NCBI RefSeq assembly: GCF_051401765.1
Contig: NW_027480423.1
Coordinates: 9,424,001 to 9,488,000 of the forward strand
From: Calliopsis andreniformis
Taxonomy: Eukaryota; Arthropoda; Insecta; Hymenoptera; Andrenidae
Reading direction: 5' to 3'
Length of the DNA: 64,000 nucleotides
The notes under the pieces are model-generated. The model made no database searches. It had not been told where the DNA came from and saw nothing but the letters and a program-made list of their open reading frames with translations. Position numbers and translations under genes: made by a program. Shown here piece after piece: positions 40,592 through 52,299 of this stretch. Within the stretch, counting starts at the first letter, position 1, and each line of letters begins with the position of its first letter.

Positions 40592-41617
40592 ATTCCGAGC
40601 AACCTAGGCTTCACTCTAGGGCGTTGCTCCAACAGATTGAATAGTTAGGGCCTTAGAAGTCAACGCACAAAGCATAAAATGCAATATAAATACAACAGTT
40701 TTTCCATCGTATAACAGGATTAATTGCAACCAGTTTGAAAGTGATGGTCATTTCTACGTTCCGGGCAACCTAGGCTTCACTCTAGGGCGTTGCTCCACTA
40801 GATCGAATAGCTAGGGCCATAGAAGTCAACGCCAGAAGCATAAAATACGATATAAATACAACAGCTTTTCCATCGTATAAAAGGAATAATTGCAAACAGT
40901 GTGAAAGTAATGGTCATTTCTACGTTCCGGGCAACCTAGGCTTCACTCTAGGGCGTTGCTCCACCAGATCAAACAGTTAGGGCCTTAGAAGTCAACGCCC
41001 AAAGCATAAAATACAAAATAAATAGAACAGTTTTTCCATTGTATAAAACGAATAATTGCTACCAGTGTAAAAGTTATGGTCATTTCTGCGTTCCGGGCAA
41101 CCTAGGCTTCACCCTAGGGCGTTGTTCCACCAGATCGAATAGTTAGGGCCTAAGAAGTGAACGCCAGAAGCATAAAATACAATATAAATACAACAGATTT
41201 TCCATCATATAAAACGAATAATTGCAACCAGTGTGAAAGCTATGGTCATTTCTACATTCCGAGCAACCTAGGCTTCACTCTAGGGCGTTGCTCCAACAGA
41301 TTGAAGAGTCAGGGCCTTATAAGTCAACGCCCGAAGCATAAAATGCAATAAAAATACAACAGTTTTTCCATCGTATAACAGGATTAATTGCAACCAGTTT
41401 GAATGTGATGGTCTTTTCTACGTTCCGGGCAACCTAGGCTTCACTCTAGGGCGTTGCTCCACTAGATCGAATAGTTAGGGCCTAAGAAGTCAACGCCAGA
41501 AGCATAAAATACGATGTAAATTCAACAGCTTTTCCATCGTATAAAACGAATAATGGTAACCAGTGTGAAAGTTATGGTCATTTCTACGTTCCGGTCAACC
41601 TAGGCTTCACTCTAGGG
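40390..41617 (+). repeat. F block, copy 2
   Basis: The partner of 2,401-3,629 at +37,989 bp. It lies between P3 and the R linker, a junction not seen elsewhere in the window. Private changes include CATTTCTGCG near 41,087 and ACGATGTAAATTC near 41,514. At 41,618 it switches to the R subtype with GGGCGGTGCTCC. Confidence 0.8.
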
Positions 41618-42102
41618 CGGTGCTCCACCAGATCAAATAGTTACGGCCTAAGAAGTCAGCGCCAGAAGCATAAATTACAATATAAGTACAACAGCTTTTC
41701 CATCGTATATAATGTATATTTGCAAACAGTGTGGAAGTAATTGTCATTTCTACGTTCCGGGCAACCTAGGCTTCACTCTAGGGCGTTGCTCTACCAGATC
41801 GAATTGTTAGGGCCTAAGAAGTGAACGCCAGAAGCATAATATACAATATAAATACAACTGCTTTTCCATCGTACAAAATGAATAATTGCCAACAGTGTGA
41901 AAGTAATGGTCATATCTACGTTCCGGGCAACCTAGGCTTCACTGTAGGTCGTTGCTCCACCAGATCGAATAGCTAGGGACTTAGAATTTAACGCCAGAAG
42001 GACAAAATGCAATATAAGTACAACAGTTTTTCCATCGTATAAAATGAATAATTGCAGACATTGTGAAAGTAATGGTCATTTCTACGTTCCGGTCAACCTA
42101 GG
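41588..42102 (+). repeat. R linker block, copy 2
   Basis: It matches 11,395-11,909 at +30,193 bp and leads directly into S3. The edges overlap neighbouring blocks because the flanking monomers share sequence. The abrupt change at about 42,102 falls inside the CGGTCAACCTAGGC stretch common to both parents, as expected for homologous exchange within the repeat. Confidence 0.75.
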
Positions 42103-45100
42103 CTTCACGCTAGAGTGTTGCTCCACCAGATGGAATAGCTAGGGCCTTGGAAGTCAACGCCCGAAGCATAAAATGCAAAATAAATAGAACAGTTTTTCCA
42201 TTGTATAAAACGAATAACTGCAACCAGTGTGAAAGTACTGGTCATTTCTACGTTCCGGGTAACCTATGTTTCACTCTAGGGCGTTGCTCCACCAGATCGA
42301 ATAGCTAGGGACTTAGAATTTAACGCCAGAAGGACAAAATGCAATATAAGTACAACAGTTTTTTCATCGTATAAAATGAATAATTGCAGACATTGTGAAA
42401 GTAATGGTCATTTCTACGTTCCGGTCAACCTAGGCGTCACACTAGGGCGTTGCTCCACCACGTCTAATAGCTACGGCCTTAGAAGTCAACGCCAGGAGCA
42501 TAAAATACAACATAAATACAACAGCTTTTCCATCGTATAAAATGAATAACTGCAAACACTGTGCAAGTAATGGTCATTTCTACGTTCCGGGCAACCTAGG
42601 CTTCACTCTAGGGCGTTGCTCCACCAGACCGAATAGCTAGGGACTTAGAATTCAATGCCAGAAGCATAAAATGCAATATAAATAGAACAGCTTTTCCATC
42701 GTAGAAAACGATTAATGGCAACCAGTGCGAATACTATGGTCATTTCTACGTTCCGGGAAACCTAGGCTTCAGTCTAGGGCCTTCCTCCACCAGATCGAAT
42801 AGTTAGGGTCTTAGAAGTCAACGCCAGAAGCATAAAATTCCATAAAGATGCAACAGCTTTCCATCGTATAACAGGAATAACTGCAAACAGTGTGATAGTA
42901 CTGGTCATTACTACGTTCCGGGTAATCCAGGCTTCACTGTAGGGCGTTGCTCCACCGGACCGAATAGCCAGGGACTTAGAATTCAACGCCAGAAGGATAA
43001 AATACAATATAAGTCCACAGTTTTTCCATCGTATGAAATGAATAATTGCAGACATTGTGAAAGTAATGGTCATTTCTACGTTCCGGGTTACCTAGGTTTC
43101 ACACTAGGGCGTTGCTCCACCAGACCGAATAGCTAGGGACTTAGAATTCAACGCCAGAAGGATAAAATACAATATAAATACAACAGTTTTTCCATCATAT
43201 AAAACGAATAATTGCAACCAGTATGAAAGTTCTGGTCATTTCTACGTTCCGGGCAGCCTAGGCTCCACTCTATGGCGCTCTTCCACCACATCGAATAGCT
43301 ACGGCCTCAGAAGTCAACGCCTGAAGCATAAAATACAATAAAAATACAACAGTCTTTCCATCCTATATCAGGAATAATTGCAACCCGTGTGAAAGTGATG
43401 GTCATTTCTACGTTCCGGGCAACATAGGCTTCACTCTATGGCGTTTTTCCTCCACATCGAATAGCTACGGCCGCAGAAGTCAACGCCTGAAGCATAAAAT
43501 GCAATAAAAATACAACAGTCTTTCCATCCTATAACAGGAATAATTGCAACCCGTGTGAAAGTGATGGTCATTTGTACGTTCCAGGCAACCTAGGCTTCAC
43601 TCTAGGGCGTTGCTCTACCAGATCGAATTGTTAGGGCCTAAGAAGTGAACGCCAGAAGCATAATATACAATATAAATATAACAGTTTTTCCATTGTATAA
43701 AACGAATAATAGCAATCAGTGTGAAAGTTGTGGTCATTTCTACGTTCCGGGCAACCTAGGCTTCATTCTAGGGCGTTGCTCTACCAGATCGAATTGTTAG
43801 GGCCTAAGAAGTGAACGCCAGAAGCATAATATACAATATAAATACAACTGCTTTTCCATCGTACAAAATGAATAATTGCCAACAGTGTGAAAGTAATGGT
43901 CATATCTACGTTCCGGGCAACCTAGGCTTCACTGTAGGTCGTTGCTCCAACGGATCGAATAGCTAGCGACTTACAATTAAACGCCAGAGGCATAAAATGT
44001 AATAAAAATACAACAGTCTTTCCATCGTATAAAAGGAGTAAATGCAACCAGTGTGAAAGTAATGGTCATTCCGACGTACCGGGCAACCTAGGCTTCACTC
44101 TAGAGCGTTGCTCCACCAGATCGAAGAGTTAGGGCCTTAGAAGACAACGCCAGAAGCATAAGATACAATAAAGACGCAACAGTTTTTCCATCGTATAACA
44201 GGCGTAATTGCAACCCGTGTGAAGGTAATGGTATGTTCTACGTTCCGGGCAACGTAGGCTTCACTCAAGTGCGGTGCTCCACCAGATCAAACAGCTGGGG
44301 CCTAAGAAGTCAACGCCAGAAGCATAAAATACGATAAAGATGCAACAGTTTTACCATCGTATAAAACGAATAATTGCAACCAGTGTGAAAGTTATGGTCA
44401 TTTCTAAATTCCGAGCAACCTAGGCTTCACTCTATTGCGTTGCTCCAGCAGATTGAATAGTTAGGGCCTAAGAAGTGAAAGCCAGAAGCATAAAATTCAA
44501 TATAAATACAACAGTTTTTCCATCATATAAAACGAGTAATTGCAACCAGTATGAAAGTTATGGTCATTTCTACTTTCCAGGCAACCTACGCTACACACTA
44601 GGGCGTTGCTCCAACAGATTGAAGAGTCAGGGCCTTATAAGTCAACGCCCGAAGCATAAAATGCAATAAAAATACAACAGTTTTTCCATCGTATAACAGG
44701 ATTAATTGCAACCAGTTTGAATGTGATGGTCTTTTCTACGTTCCGGGCAACCTAGGCTTCACTCTAGGGCGTTGCTCCACTAGATCGAATAGTTAGGGCC
44801 TAAGAAGTCAACGCCAGAAGCATAAAATACGATATAAATTCAACAGCTTTTCCATCGTATAAAACGAATAATGGTAACCAGTGTGAAAGTTATGGTCATT
44901 TCTACGTTCCGGTCAACCTAGGCTTCACTCTAGGACGTTGCTCCACCAGATCGAATAGTTAGGGCCTATGAAGTCAACGCCAGAAGCATAAAATACAATA
45001 AAGGTGCAACAGTTTTTCCATCGTATAACAGGAATAATTGCAACCAGTGTGAAGGTAATGGTATGTTCTACGTTCCGGGCAACCTAGGCTTCACTCTAGG

Positions 45101-46451
45101 GCGGTGCTCCACCAGATCAAATAGTTACGGCCTAAGAAGTCAGCGCCAGAAGCATAAATTACAATATAAGTACAACAGCTTTTCCATCGTATATAATGTA
45201 TATTTGCAAACAGTGTGGAAGTAATTGTCATTTCTACGTTCCGGGCAACCTAGGCTTCACGCTAGAGTGTTGCTCCACCAGATGGAATAGCTAGGGCCTT
45301 GGAAGTCAACGCCCGAAGCATAAAATGCAAAATAAATAGAACAGTTTTTCCATTGTATAAAACGAATAACTGCAACCAGTGTGAAAGTACTGGTCATTTC
45401 TACGTTCCGGGTAACCTATGTTTCACTCTAGGGCGTTGCTCCACCAGATCGAATAGCTAGGGACTTAGAATTCAACGCCAGAAGGATAAAATACAATATA
45501 AATACAACAGTTTTTCCATCATATAAAACGAATAATTGCAACCAGTATGAAAGTTCTGGTCATTTCTACGTTCCGGGCAGCCTAGGCTCCACTCTATGGC
45601 GCTCTTCCACCACATCGAATAGCTACGGCCTCAGAAGTCAACGCCTGAAGCATAAAATACAATAAAAATACAACAGTCTTTCCATCCTATATCAGGAATA
45701 ATTGCAACCCGTGTGAAAGTGATGGTCATTTCTACGTTCCGGGCAACATAGGCTTCACTCTATGGCGTTTTTCCTCCACATCGAATAGCTACGGCCGCAG
45801 AAGTCAACGCCTGAAGCATAAAATGCAATAAAAATACAACAGTCTTTCCATCCTATAACAGGAATAATTGCAACCCGTGTGAAAGTGATGGTCATTTGTA
45901 CGTTCCAGGCAACCTAGGCTTCACTCTAGGGCGTTGCTCTACCAGATCGAATTGTTAGGGCCTAAGAAGTGAACGCCAGAAGCATAATATACAATATAAA
46001 TATAACAGTTTTTCCATTGTATAAAACGAATAATAGCAATCAGTGTGAAAGTTGTGGTCATTTCTACGTTCCGGGCAACCTAGGCTTCACTCTAGGGCGT
46101 TGCTCTACCAGATCGAATTGTTAGGGCCTAAGAAGTGAACGCCAGAAGCATAATATACAATATAAATACAACTGCTTTTCCATCGTACAAAATGAATAAT
46201 TGCCAACAGTGTGAAAGTAATGGTCATATCTACGTTCCGGGCAACCTAGGCTTCACTGTAGGTCGTTGCTCCACCCGATCGAATAGCTAGCGACTTACAA
46301 TTAAACGCCAGAGGCATAAAATATAATAAAAATACAACAGTCTTTCCATCGTATAAAAGGAGTAATTGCAACCAGTGTGAAGGTAATGGTCACTTCTACG
46401 TTCCGGGCAATCTAGGCTTCACTCTAGGGCGTTGCTCCACCAGATCGAATA
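42095..46451 (+). repeat. Macro-block S, copy 3 (two monomers shorter than S2)
   Basis: It aligns to S2 at offset 11,116 bp up to about 45.46 kb and at 10,784 bp afterwards, a loss of 332 bp or two monomers. The lost monomers in S2 lie at about 34.34-34.67 kb. The fused monomer in S3 reads GGACTTAGAATTCAACGCC, where S2 reads GGACTTAGAATTTAACGCC before the lost part. The block ends where CGAATACCTAGGG replaces CGAATAGTTAGGG. Confidence 0.85.
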
Positions 46452-47575
46452 CCTAGGGACTTAGAAGTCAACGCCAGAAGCATAAAATGCAATAAAGATA
46501 CAACAGTTTTTCCATCGTATGACAGGAATAACTGCAACCCGTGTGAAAGTGATGGTCATTTGTACGTTCCAGGCAACCTAGGCTTCACTCTAGGGCGTTG
46601 CTCTACCAGATCGAATTGTTAGGGCCTAAGAAGTGAACGCCAGAAGCATAATATACAATATAAATATAACAGTTTTTCCATTGTATAAAACGAATAATAG
46701 CAATCAGTGTGAAAGTTGTGGTCATTTCTACGTTCCGGGCAACCTAGGCTTCACTCTAGGGCGTTGCTCTACCAGATCGAATTGTTAGGGCCTAAAAAGT
46801 GAACGCCAGAAGCATAATATACAATATAAATACAACTGCTTTTCCATCGTACAAAATGAATAATTGCCAACAGTGTGAAAGTAATGGTCATATCTACGTT
46901 CCGGGCAACCTAGGCTTCACTGTAGGTCGTTGCTCCACCGGATCGAATAGCTAGCGACTTACAATTAAACGCCAGAGGCATAAAATGTAATAAAAATACA
47001 ACAGTCTTTCCATCGTATAAAAGGAGTAATTGCAACCAGTGTGAAAGTAATGGTCATTCCGACGTACCGGGCACCCTAGGCTTCACTCTAGAGCGTTGCT
47101 CCACCAGATCGAAGAGTTAGGGCCTTAGAAGACAACGCCAGAAGCATAAGATACAATAAAGACGCAACAGTTTTTCCATCGTATAACAGGCGTAATTGCA
47201 ACCCGTGTGAAGGTAATGGTATGTTCTACGTTCCGGGCAACGTAGGCTTCACTCAAGTGTGGTGCTCCACCAGATCAAACAGCTGGGGCCTAAGAAGTCA
47301 ACGCCAGAAGCATAAAATACGATAAAGATGCAACAGTTTTACCATCGTATAAAACGAATAATTCCAACCAGTGTGAAAGTTATGGTCATTTCTAAATTCC
47401 GAGCAACCTAGGCTTCACTCTATTGCGTTGCTCCAGCAGATTGAATAGTTAGGGCCTAAGAAGTGAACGCCAGAAGCATAAAATTCAATATAAATACAAC
47501 AGTTTTTCCATCATATAAAACGAGAAATTGCAACTAGTATGAAAGTTATGGTCATTTCTACTTTCCAGGCAACCT
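46452..47575 (+). repeat. Terminal forward segment, partial S copy
   Basis: From about 46,538 to 47,575 it matches about 43,550-44,587 at offset 2,988 bp (18 monomers). Shared S-type markers include GGCATAAAATGTAATAAAA and TTCAATATAAATACAACAG. Private variants are more frequent than in the S copies, such as GCAACTAGTATG, GGGCACCCTAGG and AAGTGTGGTGC. Homogenisation may weaken toward the orientation switch. Confidence 0.75.
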
Positions 47576-47861
47576 AGGCTACACACTAGGGCGTTGCTCC
47601 AGCAGATTGAATAGTTAGGGCCTTAGAAGTCAATGCCCGAAGCATAAAATGCAATAAAAGTACAACAGTTTTTCCATCATATAACAGGAATAATTGCAAC
47701 CAGTTCGAAAGTGATGGTCATTTCTACGTTCCGGGCAATCTCGGCTTCACTCTAGGGCGTTGCTCCACCAGATCGAACAGGTAGGGCCTTTGAAGTCAAA
47801 GCCCGAAGCATAAAATACAAAATAAACAGAACAGTCTTTCCACTGTATAAAACGAATAATT
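47576..47861 (+). repeat. Last forward monomers, diverged and truncated
   Basis: The final one and a half monomers carry several unusual bases (CAGTTCGAAAG, AATCTCGGC, GAACAGGTAGGG, AATAAACAGAACAG, CCACTGTATAAAA). Counting from AGGGCC at about 47,783, the last forward monomer stops after CGAATAATT, near monomer position 79 of 166. No gene or other element is seen here. Confidence 0.75.
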
Positions 47862-47885
47862 ATAATAAATAATTATAAAAATAAC
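47862..47885. other. A/T-rich spacer at the satellite orientation switch
   Basis: A 24-bp spacer with a single C at its right edge separates the forward and inverted arrays. It contains two close copies of ATAATTAT-like sequence when the preceding AATAATTAT is included, so the region from about 47,855 is a short direct repeat. Nothing satellite-like aligns across it. The right-hand inverted monomer begins at monomer position 27 (GCTTCTGGCG), not at the complement of position 79. The joint is therefore not a simple folded-back monomer. It is either an old inversion breakpoint or an end-joining scar. Confidence 0.8.
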
Positions 47886-47985
47886 GCTTCTGGCGTTGAA
47901 TTCTAAGTCCCTAAGTATTCGATCTCGTGGAGCAACGCCCTACAGTGAAGCTTAGGTTGCCCGGAACGTAGAAATGACGATATCT

Positions 47986-48655
47986 TTCACACTGGTTGCA
48001 ATTATTCCTGTTATACGATGGAAAAGCTGTTGTATCTATATCGTATTTTATGCTTCTGGCGTTGACTTCTTAGGCCCTAACTATTCCATCTGGTGGAACA
48101 ACGCCCTAGGGTGAACCCTAGGTTGTCCGGAACGTAGAAATGACCATAACTTTCACACTGGTTGCAATTATTCGTATTATACAATGGAAGAGCTGTCGTA
48201 TTTATATTGTATTTTATGCTACTGGCGTTGACTTCTAAGGCCGTAGCTATTGGATGTGGTGGAGCAACGCCCTAGAGTGACGCCTAGGTTGCCCGGAACG
48301 TAGAAACGACCATTACCTTCACGCTTGTTGCAATTATTCCTGTTACTCGACGAAAAAGCTGTTGCATTTCTTATTGTATTTTATGCTTCTGGCTTTGGCT
48401 TCTAAGTCCGTAACAATTAGATGTGGTGGAGCAACGCCCTAGAGTGAAGCCAAGGTTGCCCGGAAAGTAGAAATGACCATAACTTTCATACTGGTTCAAT
48501 TATTCGTTTTATACGATGGAAAAACTGTTGTATTTATATTGTATTTTATGTTTCTGACGTTGAATTCTAAGGCCGTAGCTATTGGATGTGGTGGAGCAAC
48601 GCCCTAGAGTTAAACCTAGGTTACCCGGAACGTAGAAATGACCAGTACTTTCACA
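47986..48655 (-). repeat. M block, copy 1 (about 4 monomers)
   Basis: It matches 52,966-53,635 at offset 4,980 bp (30 monomers). The 60 bases from 48,061 are identical in the two copies, and about ten single-base differences are visible over the rest. A shared rare variant is GGTGAACCCTAGGTTGTCC, also seen near 62.2 kb. The match ends abruptly after CCAGTACTTTCACA. Confidence 0.75.
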
Positions 48656-49165
48656 CTGTTTGCAGTTATTCCTGTTACACGATGGAAAAACTGTTGCATA
48701 TTTATTGTATTTTGTGCTTCTGGCGTCGACTACTAAGGCCCTAACTGTTCGATCTGGTGGAGCAACGCCCTAGATTGAAGCCTAGGTTGCCCGGAACGTA
48801 GAAATGGTCATAACTTTCATACTGGTAGCAATTATTCGTTGTATACAATGGAAAAACTGTCTCTATTTATTTTGTATTTTATGCTTCTGGCGTTGACTTC
48901 TAAGGCCCTAACTCTTCTATCTGGTGGAGCAACGCCTCAGAGTTAAGTCTAGGATGCACGAAACGCCGAAATGATCATTACTTTCACATTGGTTGCAATT
49001 ATACGTTTTATACGATGGAAAAGCTATTGTATTTATATCGTATTTTTTGCTTCTGGCGTTGTCTTCTTAGGCCCTAACTATTCCATCTGGTGGAACAACG
49101 CCCTAGGGTGAAGCCTACGTTGCCCGGAACGTAGAAATGACCACAAGTTTCACACTGGTAGCAAC
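48500..49165 (-). repeat. U block, copy 1 (copy 2 at about 56,471-57,133)
   Basis: About four monomers match at offset 7,968 bp (48 monomers). They share GTTTCTGACGTTGAATTC, GTATTTTGTGCTTCTGGCG, GGCGTCGACTACTAAGG, the CTCAGAGTTAAG subtype and GCCTACGTTGCCC. It overlaps the M block, so these older exchanges are nested. Confidence 0.7.
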
Positions 49166-50340
49166 TAATCGTTTTATACAATGGAAGAACTGTTATATTT
49201 ATACTGTATTTTATGCTTCTGATGTTCACTTCTAAGGCCCTAACTATTCGATCTGGTGGAGCAACGCCCTATAGTGAAGCCTAGGTTGCCGGGAACGTAG
49301 AAATGACCATCACTTTCACACTGGTTGCAATTATTCATTTTATACGATTGAAAAGCTGTTGTATTTATATTGTCTTTTATGCTTCTGGCGTTGACGTCTA
49401 AGGCCGTAGCTATTAGATGTGGTGGAGCAACGCCCTAGTGTGACGCCTAGGTTGCTCGGAACGTAGAAATGACCATTACTTTCTCAATGTTTGCAATTAT
49501 TCATTTTATACGATGGAAAAACTGTTGTACTTATATTGTATTTTATCCTTCTGGCGTTGATTTCTAGGTCCCTAGCTATTCGATCTGGTGGAGCAACGCC
49601 CTAGAGTTAAACCTAGGTTACCCGAAACACAGAAATGACCAGTACTTTCACACTGTCTGCAGTTATTCCTGTTATACGATGGAAAAACTGTTGCATCTTT
49701 ATTGTATTTTATGCTTCTGGCGTTGACTACTAAGGCCCCAACTGTTCGATCTGGTGGAGCAACGCCCTAGAGTGTAGCCTAGGTTGCTCGGAATGTTGAA
49801 ATGTCCATAACTTTCACACTGGTTGCAATTATTCGTTTTATACGATGGAAAAACTGTTGCATCTGTATTGCATTTTATGCTTCTGGCGTTGACATCTAAG
49901 GCCCTAATTATTCGATCTGGTGGAACAACGCCCTAGAGTGACGCCTAGGTTCCCCGGAACGTAGAAATGACCTTTACTTTCACAATGTTAGCAATTATTA
50001 GTTTTATACCATGCAAAAACTGTTGTACATATATTGTATTTTATTCTTCTGGCGTTGACTTCATAGACCCTAACTATTCGATCTGGTGGAGCACCGCCCT
50101 ATAGTGAAGCCTAGGTTGCCGGGAACGTAGAAATGAGCATCACTTTCACACTGGTTGCAATTATTCCTGTTATATGATGGAAAAGCTGTTGTATTTATAT
50201 TGTCTTTTATGCTTCTGGCGTTGACTTCTAAGGCCGTAGCTATTAGATGTGGTGGAGCAACGCCCAAGTGTGACGCCTAGGTTGCTCGGAACGTAGAAAT
50301 GACCATTACTTTCACAATGTTTGCAATTATTCATTTTATA

Positions 50341-50945
50341 CGATGGAAAAACTGTTGTACTTATATTATATTTTATCCTTCTGGCGTTGAATTCTAAGTG
50401 CCTAGCTATTCGATCTGGTGGAGCAACGCCATATAGTGAAGCCCAGGTTGCCCGGAACGTAGAAATGACCACTACATTCACACTGTGTGCAATTATTCAT
50501 TTTATACGATGGAAAAGCTGTTGTACTTATATTGTATTTTATGCTTCTGACGTTGACTTCTTAGGCCCTAACTATTCCATCTGGTGGAACAACGACCTAG
50601 GGTGAAGCCTAGGTTGCCCGGAACGTAGAAATGACCGTTACTTTCACACTGGTTGCAATTATTCGTTTTATACGATGGAAAAACTGTTGTATTTATTTTG
50701 TATTTGGTGCTTCTGGCGTTGACTTCCTAGGCCTTAACTATTCGATCTGGTGGAGCAGCGCCATAGAGTGAAGCCTAGGGTGCCCGGAAAGTAGAAATGA
50801 ACATTATTTTCACACTGGTTGCAATTATTCGTTTTATACGATGGAAAAACTGTTGTATTTATTATGTATTTTATGCTTCTGCCGATGTATTTTAAGGCCG
50901 TAGCTATTCGATGTGGTGGAGCAACGCCCTAGAGTGAAGCCTAGG
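50341..50945 (-). repeat. T block, copy 1
   Basis: It shares the marker GAATTCTAAGTGCCTAGC and the following monomers with 55.8-56.5 kb and 57.3-58.0 kb, the first at an offset of 5,477 bp (33 monomers). This copy lacks one monomer present in the others, the one reading GGCGATGACTCCTAAGG. It also shares GGTGCTTCTGGCG, GAGCAGCGCCATAGAG and GCCTAGGGTGCCC. Confidence 0.7.
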
Positions 50946-52299
50946 TTGCCCGGAACCTAGAAATGACCATTACTTTCTCACTGGTTGCAATAATTCGTTT
51001 TATACGATGGAAAAGCTGTTGTATTTATATTGTATTTTATGCTTCTGGCGTTGACTTGTAAGGCCGTAGCTATTAGATGTGGTGGAGCGACGCCCTAGTG
51101 TGACGCCTAGGTTGCCCGGAACGTAGAAATGACGATTACTTTCACAATGTTTGCAATTATTCGTTTTATACGATGGAAAAACTGTTATACTTATATCGTA
51201 TTTTATTCTTCTGGCGTTTACTTCTTAGGCGCTAACTATTCGATCTGGTGGAACAACGCCCTAGAGTGAAGCCTAGGTTGCCCGGAACGTAGCAATGACC
51301 ATTACGATCACACTGTTTGCAAATATACATTATATACGATAGAAAAGCTGTTGTATTTATATTGTATTTTATGCTTCTGGCGTTTACTTCTTAGGCCCTA
51401 ATTATTCGATCTGGTGGAGCACCGCCATAGAGTGAAGCGTAGGTTGCCCGGAACGTAGCACATACCATTACCTTCAAACTGGTTGCAATTATTCCTGTTA
51501 TACGATGGAAACGCTGTACAATTTATTTTGTATTTTATGCTTCGGGTGTCGACTTATAAGGCCCTAACTATTCGGGCTGGTGGAGCAACATCCTAGAGTG
51601 AAGCCTAGGCTGCCCGGAACGTAGAAATGACCATCACTTTCACACTGGTTGCAATTATTCCGGTTATACGATGGAAAGACTCTTGTATATTTATTGTATT
51701 TTATGCTTGGGCGCTGACTTCTATGGCACTACCTATTCGATCGGTTGGAGCAACACCCTACAGTGAAGCCTAGGTTGCCCGGAATGTGGACATGACCATA
51801 ACCTTCTCATAGGTTGCAATTATTCGTTTTATACGATGGAAAGACTGTTGTATTTATTTTGTAGTTTATGCTTCTGGCGTTGACTTTTAAGGCCCTAACT
51901 CTTCGATCTGGCGGAGCAACGACTCAGAGTTAAGTCTTGGATGCCCGAAACGCCGAAATGATCATTACGTTCACACTGGTTGCAATTATTCGTTTTATAC
52001 AATGGAAAGACTGTTGTATTTATTATGTATTTGGTGCTTCTGGCGTTGAGTTCTTAGGCCATAACTATTCCATCTGGTGGAGCAACGCCATAGAGTGAAA
52101 CGTAGGTTGCCCGGAACGTAGAAGTGACCATTGCTTTCACAATGTTTGCAATTATTCATTTTATACGGTGGAAAAACTGTTGTACTTATATTATATTTTA
52201 TTCTTCTGGCGTTGATTTCTAAGTCCCTAGCTATTAGATCTGGTGGAGCAACGCCCTAGAGTTAAACCTAGGTTACCCGGAACGTAGAAATGACGAGTA

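Larger units (their letters stand above)
1..47861 (+). repeat. Satellite array, forward orientation (about 166-bp monomer, about 288 copies)
   Basis: An uninterrupted head-to-tail array. Monomers counted from one AGGGCC start to the next are mostly 166 bp (334 to 500 to 666 to 832 to 998), with occasional 164-168-bp variants. Landmarks in order are AGGGCCTTAGAAGTCAACGC, an A/T-rich part with ATAAATACAACAG and TTTTTCCATCGTATAAAA, then GCAACCAGTGTGAAAG, TCATTTCTACGTTCCGGG, CAACCTAGGCTTCACTC and TAGGGCGTTGCTCCACCAG. No non-satellite stretch as long as one monomer was seen. The organisation is typical of eukaryotic centromeric or heterochromatic satellite DNA. The family itself is not recognised, and centromere location is inferred only from array structure. 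Confidence 0.97.

Noticed and set aside
1..47861. CRISPR array
   Set aside because: There is no repeat-spacer alternation. The entire 166-bp unit is conserved, far longer than CRISPR repeats, with no unique spacers and no cas genes.
47862..47885. Transposon insertion or target-site duplication at the orientation switch
   Set aside because: The spacer is only 24 bp with no terminal inverted repeats and no coding sequence. The flanks are not duplicated in a way that suggests a target site.
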